Notes under the pieces: generated by a model
What the model was told of the DNA's origin: nothing
Databases searched by the model: none
Seen by the model: the letters and a program-made list of their open reading frames with translations, nothing else
Source: CAWBCI01 sp963787195
GTDB lineage: Bacteria > Bacteroidota > Bacteroidia > Bacteroidales > JAGOPY01
Direction: 5' to 3'
Assembly (NCBI GenBank): GCA_963787195.1
Contig: CAWBCI010000069.1
Coordinates: forward strand, 1 to 43,888
DNA: 43,888 nt
Shown: in pieces, positions 7,144-15,031 of the stretch
Layout: every line of letters begins with the position of its first letter
How positions within the stretch are numbered: position 1 is the stretch's first letter
Program-made: the position numbers and the translations under genes

Positions 7144-8964
7144 TCAGGCAAATGTCTGCAGGTCATAAAGTTTTTTATAAATGCCGCCATTTGTTATCAG
7201 TTCATCATGAGAACCCCGCTCTGTAATTTCTCCTTTCTGGAGAACGATGATTTCATCAGCAAATTTTATGGTTGACAAGCGGTGCGCTATTACGATGGAA
7301 GTCCTGTTCGACATTAAACTTGAAAGTGCATCCTGGACCAGCCTTTCTGATTCGGTATCCAGGGCTGAAGTTGCTTCATCAAGGATCAGAATGGGAGGAT
7401 TGCGCAATACGGCACGGGCAATGCTGATACGTTGCCTTTGTCCTCCGGAAAGCTTGGCCCCCCGGTCTCCTATATTGGATTCATAGCCGTTTTCAGTGGC
7501 CATGATAAAGTCGTGAGCATTGGCTACTTTCGCTGCATTCATTACATCATCAAGTGTAACTCCTTCTTTACCAAATGCTATATTGTTAAAGATAGTATCA
7601 TTGAAAAGTATGGATTCCTGGGTGACTATGCCCATGAGTGAGCGGATATCGTCTATCCTGTAGTCCCGCAGGTCAACCCCGTCGATGAAAATACCTCCTT
7701 TGGACACATCATAAAAACGGGGGAGGAGATCGGCAAAAGTAGTTTTACCACCTCCCGACTGGCCCACCAGGGCAATAATCTTTCCTTTATTAATCGTGAT
7801 ATTAATATCTTTTAAAACATATTCATCCTCATATTTAAAAGAAACATTCCTGTATTCTATTTCACTTCCGAAAGTTTGGGTCCTGACAGGATTTTCCTTT
7901 TCCAGGATGACTTCTTCAGCGTCCAGGATTTCAAAGACCCGCTCGGCGGAGGCTATGCCTTTCTGTATGCTGTAAAATCCGGTTGCAAATGTTTTGGCCG
8001 GAGGAATAATTTGGGAGAAGATGACTATATAAGTGATGAATAAGGCCGCAGAAATGCTCGTATCATCTGATAATACCAGTTTGCCTCCGAACCATAAAAC
8101 CACAAGGATTACAACGGAGGATAGGAATTCACTTAGAGGGGAACTGAGGTCTCTGGTACGGTATATTCCAAGTAATACTCTGGAGTAGGATTTGTTCAGA
8201 TCGACAAAACGATTATTCGAAAAGTCGATGGCCGTGAAAGCTTTGATGATCCTCAGTCCCGAAATAGTTTCCTCGATCACTGCCAGCAGACCGGCAAACT
8301 TATATTGCCCGATTTTGGATTCCCTTCGCAGACTGCGGCCGATAAGACCGATCAGGTAACCGGTAACCGGCAGCAATATGGTAACAAAGAGCGTAAGCTT
8401 CGGGCTCATGACGGCCAGTGTGACAAAATAGGCTATAATGGTTATGGGATCCCGTATGATCATCTCCAGATAATTCATGATAGAATATTCAATCTCCTGA
8501 ACATCAGTTGTAATACGGGCAATTATATCACCTTTTTTCCGGATATTATAAAAGGATAAAGGGAGGATGAGTATCTTTTTATAGATGGCATTCCGGATGT
8601 CCCTCACTGCACCAATACGCACTCCGGCCAGGAAGTACATTGAAAGAAAGCGGAAGAGGTTTCTCAGGAAGAAAGTTCCCAGAAGGAAGAGGCAAATGAA
8701 GACAAGTGCCTGTGCTTTCCCCTGGTGAATGATGATCTGGCTGATATAATAGTTAAGATATTGAAGCAGAGATTCAGGTGAGAAGCCCAGATCGGGCTTT
8801 ACCTCAACCAGTTTTTCTATCCCGAAGAGCAGGTTCAGGAAAGGGATCAGCATTACGAAGGAAAACAAGGAGAATACGATCACCAGAATATTGAAGATCA
8901 CATTCAGCATGGCATGTACCCAGTAAGGTTTTACATAGGCAAGTATCCGGAGGTATTTTTTCAT
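7144..8964 (-). CDS. MsbA-type ABC exporter (lipid A flippase-like)
   Basis: Half-size ABC exporter of 606 residues: six predicted transmembrane helices in the first 330 residues and a C-terminal ATPase. Visible motifs are Walker A GQSGGGKT (401-408), Q-loop Gln449, signature LSGGQRQR (505-512), Walker B ILILDE (525-530) and switch His561. The overall form and the LPLSFYNIRKKGDIIARI coupling region (134-151) match MsbA-like transporters, which flip lipid A-core or other lipids across the inner membrane as homodimers. Substrate cannot be proved; a drug or peptide exporter of the same subfamily is possible. It follows purB by 27 bases on the same strand, so it is probably in the purB transcript. 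Confidence 0.85.
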   Translation of the reverse strand: MKKYLRILAYVKPYWVHAMLNVIFNILVIVFSLFSFVMLIPFLNLLFGIEKLVEVKPDLGFSPESLLQYLNYYISQIIIHQGKAQALVFICLFLLGTFFLRNLFRFLSMYFLAGVRIGAVRDIRNAIYKKILILPLSFYNIRKKGDIIARITTDVQEIEYSIMNYLEMIIRDPITIIAYFVTLAVMSPKLTLFVTILLPVTGYLIGLIGRSLRRESKIGQYKFAGLLAVIEETISGLRIIKAFTAIDFSNNRFVDLNKSYSRVLLGIYRTRDLSSPLSEFLSSVVILVVLWFGGKLVLSDDTSISAALFITYIVIFSQIIPPAKTFATGFYSIQKGIASAERVFEILDAEEVILEKENPVRTQTFGSEIEYRNVSFKYEDEYVLKDINITINKGKIIALVGQSGGGKTTFADLLPRFYDVSKGGIFIDGVDLRDYRIDDIRSLMGIVTQESILFNDTIFNNIAFGKEGVTLDDVMNAAKVANAHDFIMATENGYESNIGDRGAKLSGGQRQRISIARAVLRNPPILILDEATSALDTESERLVQDALSSLMSNRTSIVIAHRLSTIKFADEIIVLQKGEITERGSHDELITNGGIYKKLYDLQTFA

Positions 8965-8991
8965 AGGCTTTCAGAACTGCCCCGGCCGGGG

Positions 8992-10344
8992 TCAGAATAC
9001 ATCTATTCCGGTATAATTTTCCGGAGTGATGTTCTTGAGTTCATCTTTGATCTTCTGTGATAATTTTAATGAGTTGATGAAGTTATGAAGGGTTTCCCGG
9101 TCTATCTTTTTATTGGTGCGGGTGAGGTCTTTCAAACTTTCATAAGGATTCGGATAATTTTCCCTTCTCAGTATGGTTTGAATGGCTTCTGAAATAACCG
9201 CCCAGTTATTATTCAGATCAGTCCTGATTTCATCTTCATTGATAATAAGTTTGTTCAGCCCTTTTGAGAGGGATTTGATGGCTATCATCATATGGCCGAA
9301 TGGAACACCAATATTCCGTGTAACCGTTGAGTCGGTAAGGTCACGCTGCAACCTCGAAATCGGAAGTTTTTCGGATAAATGAGTGAAAAGCGCATTGGCG
9401 ATTCCCAGGTTTCCTTCCGAATTCTCAAAATCGATAGGATTCACTTTATGAGGCATGGCTGAAGAGCCGACTTCTTCAGCCTTGATCTTCTGTTTGAAAT
9501 ATTCCATCGAAATATAACTCCAGATATCCCTGTTCAGGTCGATCAGTATAGTATTAATTCTTTTGAGATTATCGAAAAAAGCCGCCAGGTTGTCATAATG
9601 TTCAACCTGTGTGGTGGCCCTTTGCCTGACCAATCCCAGCTGTTCATTCACGAATTTATCGGCAAAGGCAGCCCATTTGACGTTTGGAAAAGCAACTTTA
9701 TGTGCATTGAAATTTCCGGTAGCCCCACCGAATTTAGCAGAAAATGGAACGCTTTTCAGCAGGTTTAACTGAAATTTCAACCTTTCAGCAAAAACAAAGA
9801 TCTCTTTCCCCATGCGGGTGGGAGAAGCCGGCTGCCCATGGGTGTGGGCCAGCATAGGCACATCTTTCCATTCTTTTGCCCTCTTCATCAATAAACGAAT
9901 CAGCTCATTCAGCATGGGCATGAGTACATCGTTAAATGCCAGCTTGGTCGCGTAGGGAATGGCCGTATTGTTCACATCCTGGGAAGTCAGTCCGATATGG
10001 ACATACTCCTTATATTTCTTTAATCCGAGCTTTTCGAATTTACGCTTTACATAATACTCAACCGCTTTAACATCGTGATTGGTCTTTTTTTCAATATCCT
10101 TCACTTCCACCGCATCTGCGAAAGTGAAGTTGCGGCTGATAGCCCTGAGTTCATCAAAGAGGCTATGGTCGAAATCTTTCAGGCCTTCCAGCGGGATCTC
10201 GCATAAGGCGATAAAATATTCAATTTCGACGAATACCCTGTAATTAATAAAGGCAGCCTCTGAAAAATAAAAAGCCAGGGCCTCGGTCTGTTTCCTGTAA
10301 CGGCCATCAACCGGCGAGATGGCATTTAATGTTGTAAGTTCCAT
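8992..10344 (-). CDS. purB: Adenylosuccinate lyase
   Basis: Cytosolic homotetramer of the fumarase/aspartase superfamily, cleaving SAICAR and adenylosuccinate in purine synthesis. The 450 residues show the superfamily signature GSSAMPHKVNP (293-303) with the mobile-loop catalytic Ser, catalytic His169 in HTHGQP (167-172) and GLTSQDVNNT (118-127), of the E. coli-type (PurB long) subgroup that begins TTLNAISPVDGRY. The ATG at 10344 is preceded by a well-formed promoter. The MsbA-type exporter gene follows closely. Confidence 0.96.
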   Translation of the reverse strand: MELTTLNAISPVDGRYRKQTEALAFYFSEAAFINYRVFVEIEYFIALCEIPLEGLKDFDHSLFDELRAISRNFTFADAVEVKDIEKKTNHDVKAVEYYVKRKFEKLGLKKYKEYVHIGLTSQDVNNTAIPYATKLAFNDVLMPMLNELIRLLMKRAKEWKDVPMLAHTHGQPASPTRMGKEIFVFAERLKFQLNLLKSVPFSAKFGGATGNFNAHKVAFPNVKWAAFADKFVNEQLGLVRQRATTQVEHYDNLAAFFDNLKRINTILIDLNRDIWSYISMEYFKQKIKAEEVGSSAMPHKVNPIDFENSEGNLGIANALFTHLSEKLPISRLQRDLTDSTVTRNIGVPFGHMMIAIKSLSKGLNKLIINEDEIRTDLNNNWAVISEAIQTILRRENYPNPYESLKDLTRTNKKIDRETLHNFINSLKLSQKIKDELKNITPENYTGIDVF

Positions 10345-10363
10345 ATCAAAGGATATTATTGAC

Positions 10364-10394
10364 CAAAAATACTAATTCATATATAAAAGGCAAG
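10364..10394 (-). promoter_or_regulatory. purB promoter (-33 and -7)
   Basis: On the minus strand CTTG at 10394-10391, 19 bases, then TATTTTTG at 10371-10364, which is 19 bases before the purB ATG. Spacing and the -7 match the Bacteroidota consensus TTTG-N19-TAnnTTTG with one mismatch. Confidence 0.6.
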
Positions 10395-10517
10395 TCAATT
10401 AAAAATAAAGTTAATAATATTTGAATGGAAAGCAAGGCTTATTAGATGAATCGCCGGAATATTCAGCATTTAGCACTTATGATGTGATGATGTGGGAATG
10501 TGATGATGAGGGAATAC

Positions 10518-10592
10518 CCCCTTCGGGACACTTCGTGCAACAAGAAACAGGTGGAACAGTGGTAAGGTGGAAAAATGTTTCTTTGGAATTTG
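10518..10592. repeat. 75-bp direct repeat, copy 1
   Basis: Identical over 75 bases to 12845-12919 in the same orientation. The two copies bracket the T9SS cargo gene. It begins CCCCTTCGGGACACTTCG and ends in the first TTGGAAT heptamer. No coding potential is evident. Confidence 0.9.
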
Positions 10593-10628
10593 GAATTTGT
10601 TTGGAATTTGGTTTTTGGTTTTTGGAAT
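10583..10628. repeat. Heptamer tract TTGGAAT/TTGGTTT
   Basis: Six 7-base units, four TTGGAAT and two TTGGTTT, in two phased blocks split by a 4-base TTGT. It overlaps the end of direct-repeat copy 1. The same 7-base periodicity with other sequences recurs elsewhere in the window. Confidence 0.75.
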
Positions 10629-10633
10629 TTTCT

Positions 10634-10662
10634 CCAACAAGGGGCTTCAGCCCACTTGTTGG
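10634..10662. repeat. Stable hairpin next to the T9SS gene stop
   Basis: CCAACAAG, GGGCT, a 2-base loop, AGCCC, a bulged A, then CTTGTTGG: 13 pairs with one bulge. It lies 9 bases beyond the stop of the minus-strand T9SS gene. No T-run follows on either strand, so it is either a REP-like palindrome or a non-canonical terminator. Confidence 0.7.
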
Positions 10663-10671
10663 CAGTCTATT

Positions 10672-12192
10672 CTACCGCACAATTAGCATCTTCCCAGTCG
10701 CCATCTTTTTTCCTTCCAAAAATATCGTAACAAAACAAAGTCCTGGTGGGATACCGGAAACATTAAGCTGCACAGATTCCTGCATGCCGGAAAGGGAAAG
10801 CCTTTTAACTTCTTTACCCAAACTATTATAAATAGAAATTTCTTTATTGCCTGATTTGTTTAGCCAGGGGGAAGTGATGGTGATAATGTCTTTAGCCGGA
10901 TTAGGATAAATTATTAACCCCTGGGGGATAGAGAAACCATCTCCATTCACGGAAGTAAGTAAGCCATTGGTATCCACCTTCAGGATATACATGTCATTTT
11001 CTTCAAATTGAGTGTTACTATCATATCTGGTTGCATACATTAAACAACCGCCATCTTCCGTTGCTCTCAATCCTCTTAAATGATAAAAAGCATCTCCTCC
11101 ATAAAATTTCTGCCAGTTCAGGTTCAGGTTTGAATCCAGATTGTTCAGCATGATCCAGGAGTTCTCCGTCTGCCAGGGCAATTCAAAGGGAATAATGTTT
11201 GAGGTCCCTCCATAATAAATACTATTTTTTTCAATATAATCTGCATTATATCTTACGCCTCCATAAGTATTTGTATCTCCACTTTTTCCAAATAAATTGG
11301 ATTTAAGTATTTGATCTTCATAATTCAGTTTAACGATACCTATGTCCGCCCTGGCATCCCGGTTTGAACTGACACTTATGTATTTACGCCCGGAAAGTAG
11401 ATAAGAAGTATCATCCAGAATTCTTGGAATAGTTTGACCTGTTAAATGCCAGGGGAGCGAATCAACTGAAATATAGTTAAAGCTGGAATCAAATAATACA
11501 AGTTCACTATATTCAGGAATTGTATTCGGATAAGTTCCATTTCCGAACACTTTATATGAATGATCAAGAGGATCTTCCATAAATTCCATTTCCATCTGTA
11601 TGTAATCCCTATTATCAATCACACAATTTATGCTATCAAAATTACTGTTAAGTTCATAAAAATAGATATCAGTGAAAAAATTAGGATCTTTTAAATCAAA
11701 TGCATTCCCTGAAAGTATAAAATGATCATTATGATTAATAATAGCATTTTCACTAGCCAGATAATGACTGGAAGGAAAATTTCTGTTTTCGCTACTCAAT
11801 AAATTCAGATTCAGATCAAGCGTATAAACCAGTATTTCATTATAGTATATATCAGATAAGGAAGCCTGAGTCCCAAATATAATTATGGTGTCTTCTCTCA
11901 TGAAAATATCTCCTAAATAAATAGATGAATCCGGAATAAAAAATTCTACCTCCCGGAGAATTTCACCCTGATCATTGATTTTTAGAAGATAGCCATAAGA
12001 TTGACCTTGATAAACTTCGGACTTGCGTCCGGAAAAATAATAATTGCCGTATTGATCTATTGCTGAGCTAACAAATACTTCATCCCAGGATCTGCTTATA
12101 AGTAAATCAAAGGAAGTTTGGGAATAAATAATCGGTTTGTTAAAAAACAGAACCGTATATAATAGAAGAATTATTTTGCCTATTTTCATCAA
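10672..12192 (-). CDS. Secreted protein with T9SS type A sorting domain
   Basis: Protein of 506 residues with an N-terminal signal peptide (hydrophobic core ILLLYTVLFF, probable cleavage after YSQ near residue 25) and a C-terminal sorting domain of about 85 residues: IIYPNPAKDIITI, ISIYNSLGKEV, and the final GKMLIVR, the A, B and C blocks of T9SS type A domains. The central part is rich in aromatic and Asp residues and in repeated strand pairs such as YNADYIEKNSIYYGG and RATEDGGCLMYATRYDS, resembling the beta-propeller-like repeats common in T9SS cargo. It would be exported by Sec and then T9SS to the surface or medium. No catalytic motif is seen. The gene is bracketed by two 75-bp direct repeats and AT-rich noncoding DNA. 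Confidence 0.85.
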   Translation of the reverse strand: MMKIGKIILLLYTVLFFNKPIIYSQTSFDLLISRSWDEVFVSSAIDQYGNYYFSGRKSEVYQGQSYGYLLKINDQGEILREVEFFIPDSSIYLGDIFMREDTIIIFGTQASLSDIYYNEILVYTLDLNLNLLSSENRNFPSSHYLASENAIINHNDHFILSGNAFDLKDPNFFTDIYFYELNSNFDSINCVIDNRDYIQMEMEFMEDPLDHSYKVFGNGTYPNTIPEYSELVLFDSSFNYISVDSLPWHLTGQTIPRILDDTSYLLSGRKYISVSSNRDARADIGIVKLNYEDQILKSNLFGKSGDTNTYGGVRYNADYIEKNSIYYGGTSNIIPFELPWQTENSWIMLNNLDSNLNLNWQKFYGGDAFYHLRGLRATEDGGCLMYATRYDSNTQFEENDMYILKVDTNGLLTSVNGDGFSIPQGLIIYPNPAKDIITITSPWLNKSGNKEISIYNSLGKEVKRLSLSGMQESVQLNVSGIPPGLCFVTIFLEGKKMATGKMLIVR

Positions 12193-12227
12193 TATTTATT
12201 TGAAATATTAAATTTAAAGGATGTTGG

Positions 12228-12235
12228 CAAACATA
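12228..12235 (-). promoter_or_regulatory. -7 promoter element for the T9SS cargo gene
   Basis: TATGTTTG on the minus strand fits TAnnTTTG and lies 35 bases before the ATG. A TTTG lies 14 bases further upstream, closer than the usual 17-20. Confidence 0.4.
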
Positions 12236-12559
12236 CCTGTGCAAGGTAGCAAATTGTTGTTAAAAATATTTATTAGATGATATTTTTTATAAAGAGGATT
12301 TTATATTTAATAAGTGCTTTAAAAGCAATTAAAATAAAGGATGGTTTTTGATGATATTCATTCAGGTAACCGGGGAAAATAAAAAAACAGGGTGTTTTTT
12401 AATGATATGATAATTATTAGATCAATTGCGCCTATGAGACAGGATATTTAATGAAAATGTCGGAGGTTGTTTCTGTGAAAATTTAGACGTCAGGCGACTG
12501 GTAGCGACCAACCTTTCGTGTTTTATTGAAAAGATCGTGCTGTTTGCATCTCGGTTTAT

Positions 12560-12651
12560 TCAATGGCCAATGATCAATGCTCTATGATCCATCGTCAATC
12601 GGCGATGTTCAATGTTGAATGTGTCGATGTTCAATGTTCAATGTTCAATCC
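12560..12651. repeat. Heptad tract, consensus TCAATGN
   Basis: Thirteen consecutive units, twelve of 7 bases and one of 8, all in phase: TCAATGG, CCAATGA, TCAATGC, TCTATGA, TCCATCG, TCAATCG, GCGATGT, TCAATGT, TGAATGT, GTCGATGT, TCAATGT, TCAATGT, TCAATCC. On the other strand it reads CATTGA, the same unit as the tract at 32789-32928. Confidence 0.85.
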
Positions 12652-12678
12652 GGCTTTGATTAATTCTTCTGCAAACCG

Positions 12679-12831
12679 CTACCAGATCCCTCCTGCGTCG
12701 GGATGAACGATGCTGGAAATAAATGAGGAAAAGCGGCGCAGCACTCCGTGAATACTCATAATGTGTGCCGCGCCGCTTTTCTTTTTAGAAACTAATTGAC
12801 GTCATTCTGTGCGTAGCGAAGAATCTGGTAG
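12679..12831. mobile_element. MITE-like element with terminal inverted repeats and central hairpin
   Basis: A 153-base segment bounded by CTACCAGAT (12679-12687) and ATCTGGTAG (12823-12831), a perfect 9-bp inverted pair whose similarity extends imperfectly inward for about 30 bases. The centre is an 11-bp perfect stem, AAAAGCGGCGC at 12729-12739 with GCGCCGCTTTT at 12770-12780, followed by CTTTTT. It has no coding capacity. A non-autonomous element is the inference; no target-site duplication was established. Confidence 0.5.
12729..12786 (+). terminator. GC-rich hairpin followed by T-run
   Basis: An 11-bp perfect stem closes a 30-base loop and ends in TTTTCTTTTT, which would terminate transcription on the plus strand; the leading AAAA of the stem gives it some bidirectional character. 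No gene on the plus strand lies upstream, so it may belong to the MITE-like element rather than serve a gene. Confidence 0.4.
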
Positions 12832-12844
12832 ATTTGAGGGGATA

Positions 12845-12919
12845 CCCCTTCGGGACACTTCGTGCAACAAGAAACAGGTGGAACAGTGGTAAGGTGGAAA
12901 AATGTTTCTTTGGAATTTG
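12845..12919. repeat. 75-bp direct repeat, copy 2
   Basis: Identical to 10518-10592 and in the same orientation, 2.3 kb away on the other side of the T9SS cargo gene. It begins 14 bases after the MITE-like element. Confidence 0.9.
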
Positions 12920-12936
12920 TTTTTTGGGAATTATGG

Positions 12937-12978
12937 TCTATGATCCATCGTCAATCGGCGATGTTCAATGTTCAATGC
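12937..12978. repeat. Short heptad tract at the 3' end of the GT2 gene
   Basis: Six phased 7-base units, TCTATGA, TCCATCG, TCAATCG, GCGATGT, TCAATGT, TCAATGC. The first 36 bases are also found in the tract at 12581-12616 (one duplicated block). The GT2 stop codon and its last residue fall inside the last two units. Confidence 0.8.
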
Positions 12979-14021
12979 GTCGATGAATTCTCTTCCGCCT
13001 GGCCCTTCGTAAACCGCTCCTGATCCAGTTCCGAAAAGGCTTTCCTGCGTTTCAGATAATGCTCAACCACAATATTCCCCCAGTATATTTGCGATACTCT
13101 CTGATGGTGAATCTTTTCCCTTTTTTTCCTGAGTTTGCGCATATTTTTAATAATGTGAAGATGCGCCCTCGTGACAGCCCACATATCCTTGAAACCTCCG
13201 TCAAACAAAAACTTGAATGCAGCTACCCAGTCGAGGATGATGCGGGTGGTAAAGACTTTCAACATCCTTTTCCTCTCCAGGTTTTTATATAGCATTATAA
13301 TATTATTACGGATATTCAGGTAAGTTTTGCGGGCATTATTTTTAGGCAGTGTCCCGCCTCCAATGTGAAAGATGGTGGAATGCGGGCAAAACATGATTTT
13401 ATAGCCATTGTTTTTCAATCTCCAGCAGAAGTCTATTTCTTCCATATGGGCGAAGAAATGTTCGTCAAGGCCACCTACTTTGTGATAGAGTTCTGCCCTT
13501 ACAAACATGCATGCGCCGGTAGCCCAGAATACTTCATGCACATCGTCGTATTGGCCGCTATCCTCTTCAACTGACTGGAAAAGCCGGCCCCTGCAAAAGG
13601 GATATCCGTATTTATCGATAAAACCGCCGGCAGCGCCGGCGTATTCAAACTTCTGAGGTTCATAAAAGGATCGGATTTTAGGCTGGCAGGCTGCTATCTT
13701 AGGGTCACTCTCTATAACATCTATTACCGGTTTGATCCAGTTTTCCGTGACTTCTATATCGGAGTTCAACAAGATATAATAATCAGCCTTAACCTGCTGC
13801 AGGGCTTTATTATAGCCGCCTGCAAAACCATAGTTCTTATCCAGAACAATAATCCTGACTTCAGGGTAATGGGTCTTGAGAAATTCTAAGGAATTATCAG
13901 AAGATGCATTATCTGCAATTATCACATCAGCATGGTCGCGGGAATGCTTAAGCACCCCCGGAAGGAACTGTTCAAGGAATTTCTGTCCATTCCAGTTGAG
14001 TATTACGACCGCTACTTTCAA
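12972..14021 (-). CDS. GT2 family glycosyltransferase
   Basis: Glycosyltransferase of 349 residues with the GT-A fold: VAVVILNWNG (3-12), ADNASSDNS (36-44), the metal-site region LLNSDIEV (84-91), WATGACMFVR and the acceptor-side HMEEIDFCWR. This resembles rhamnosyltransferase-type GT2 enzymes of surface polysaccharide pathways. No transmembrane helix is evident, so it is probably cytosolic or membrane-peripheral. The start is TTG at 14021: the first beta strand begins there, no in-frame ATG is near, and a textbook promoter ends 17 bases upstream. The C-terminus (NSSTH) runs into a heptad repeat that supplies the TGA stop. The LpxL-type gene lies immediately upstream, consistent with envelope glycolipid work. 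Confidence 0.88.
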   Translation of the reverse strand: MKVAVVILNWNGQKFLEQFLPGVLKHSRDHADVIIADNASSDNSLEFLKTHYPEVRIIVLDKNYGFAGGYNKALQQVKADYYILLNSDIEVTENWIKPVIDVIESDPKIAACQPKIRSFYEPQKFEYAGAAGGFIDKYGYPFCRGRLFQSVEEDSGQYDDVHEVFWATGACMFVRAELYHKVGGLDEHFFAHMEEIDFCWRLKNNGYKIMFCPHSTIFHIGGGTLPKNNARKTYLNIRNNIIMLYKNLERKRMLKVFTTRIILDWVAAFKFLFDGGFKDMWAVTRAHLHIIKNMRKLRKKREKIHHQRVSQIYWGNIVVEHYLKRRKAFSELDQERFTKGQAEENSSTH

Positions 14022-14038
14022 ACGTCTGATTTAAGATT

Positions 14039-14069
14039 CAAAAATAGGTGAAAAATCGGCATTAGCAAA
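14039..14069 (-). promoter_or_regulatory. Promoter of the GT2 gene (-33 and -7)
   Basis: On the minus strand TTTG (14069-14066), exactly 19 bases, then TATTTTTG (14046-14039), a full match to TTTG-N19-TAnnTTTG. It supports the unusual TTG start at 14021. Confidence 0.7.
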
Positions 14070-14077
14070 ATAACAGC

Positions 14078-14956
14078 TCACTTCTGTTCTCTTTTATGCT
14101 TCCATCTCCTGTGCGACCAAAGCCAGTTATCGGGATGAAGACGGATCGCAGCCTCAAGTCTCTGTATATAATCCTCCATGATGCTGAATTCAGGTGTGCT
14201 CTTTGGAGCCTCGGTCATAAGTTCAATAACACCCTTGTAACGGCCTCTTCCAAGTCTTTGTATATCAACAAAAACCACATCAAAATCAAGGGCCCGTGAA
14301 ATTTTATCGATTCCCAGGAAAAAGGCAGTTTCCTGGTTCAGGAAATTACTCCAGTAATTGATTTCATCTTTGGTGGGAGTTTGGTCGGCCGCTATGACTG
14401 TGAATGTAATTTGTTCCTGTTTATGCCGGATCATAGTCCGGAACGTGTTCCGGAAAGGAATGATACTCGAAGGGTAAAATCTTTCCCGTAAACTATTCAT
14501 ATAGCGGTTAAAACGGGGATCGGTCAAAGGTTTGACAACGCCATAACCTTTCTGTGGTAATAGGAAAGCCAGTGCTGTAGCTGTCCACTCCCAGTTTCCA
14601 CAATGGCCAATAGAAACGATTACACTGCGGCCATTTTCAAATGACTTTTTAATGATATCGAGATTTTCAAAAGTAAATCTCTTCAGCAGCGATTTTCGGG
14701 ATACGCTCTCCAGCTTCAGGGTTTCCAGAATAAGGTCTGAAAGGTTCCGGTAATATTTCCGGGTAATTTTTTTTATTTCCGCCTGACTTTTTTCAGGAAA
14801 AGAGCGCATCAGGTTTTGCAGAATTATTTCCCTTCGATATCGGATGATGTATTGCAGAAAAAGAGCCAGCCCATCTGAAATCCCGTAAAGTATGACAAAA
14901 GGCAGCATAGAGATGCATTTCGCAAAAATCCGAAAGATGTAATAAAATAATGCCAT
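14078..14956 (-). CDS. LpxL/HtrB-type lysophospholipid (lipid A) acyltransferase
   Basis: Protein of 292 residues of the LpxL/LpxM family, which transfer a secondary acyl chain onto Kdo-lipid A or a related lipid at the inner membrane. The N-terminus has a hydrophobic anchor (about 3-38). The catalytic HX4E motif is His118 to Glu123 in GHCGNWEW, and the substrate-side FLGIDKIS segment follows at about 214-221. Length and layout are typical of Bacteroidota homologues. The exact acceptor cannot be inferred. It stands between the GT2 and GWxTD genes on the same strand with gaps of 56 and 75 bases and has its own -7 box. Confidence 0.9.
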   Translation of the reverse strand: MALFYYIFRIFAKCISMLPFVILYGISDGLALFLQYIIRYRREIILQNLMRSFPEKSQAEIKKITRKYYRNLSDLILETLKLESVSRKSLLKRFTFENLDIIKKSFENGRSVIVSIGHCGNWEWTATALAFLLPQKGYGVVKPLTDPRFNRYMNSLRERFYPSSIIPFRNTFRTMIRHKQEQITFTVIAADQTPTKDEINYWSNFLNQETAFFLGIDKISRALDFDVVFVDIQRLGRGRYKGVIELMTEAPKSTPEFSIMEDYIQRLEAAIRLHPDNWLWSHRRWKHKREQK

Positions 14957-14982
14957 AAATCTGCAAAAGCTGGTGAAAGCTG

Positions 14983-14990
14983 CAAATTTA
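14983..14990 (-). promoter_or_regulatory. -7 promoter element for the acyltransferase gene
   Basis: TAAATTTG on the minus strand fits TAnnTTTG, 26 bases before the ATG. The -33 region is T-rich without an exact TTTG. Confidence 0.4.
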
Positions 14991-15031
14991 CATTCATTTC
15001 CTGAAAAGGGGAAAAATTTTCAATTTTGGAA

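Larger units (their letters stand above)
10345..10671. other. Intergenic region with repeats between purB and the T9SS cargo gene
   Basis: Noncoding by inspection. In order it holds the purB promoter, a stretch of nothing notable, the first 75-bp direct-repeat copy, a TTGGAAT/TTGGTTT heptamer tract and a 13-bp hairpin next to the T9SS gene stop. A forward reading frame across it has no recognisable protein character. Confidence 0.7.
12193..12971. other. 779-base intergenic region with nested repeats
   Basis: No credible gene on either strand. The first part to about 12559 is AT-rich and shows only the T9SS gene promoter. The rest is a patchwork: a TCAATGN heptad tract, a MITE-like element with a strong central hairpin, the second 75-bp direct repeat and a short second heptad tract running into the 3' end of the GT2 gene. 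Confidence 0.75.

Noticed and set aside
10421..10831. Forward reading frame of 136 codons
   Set aside because: It runs through the direct repeat, the heptamer tract and the antisense of the T9SS gene; composition is repetitive and no domain is recognisable.
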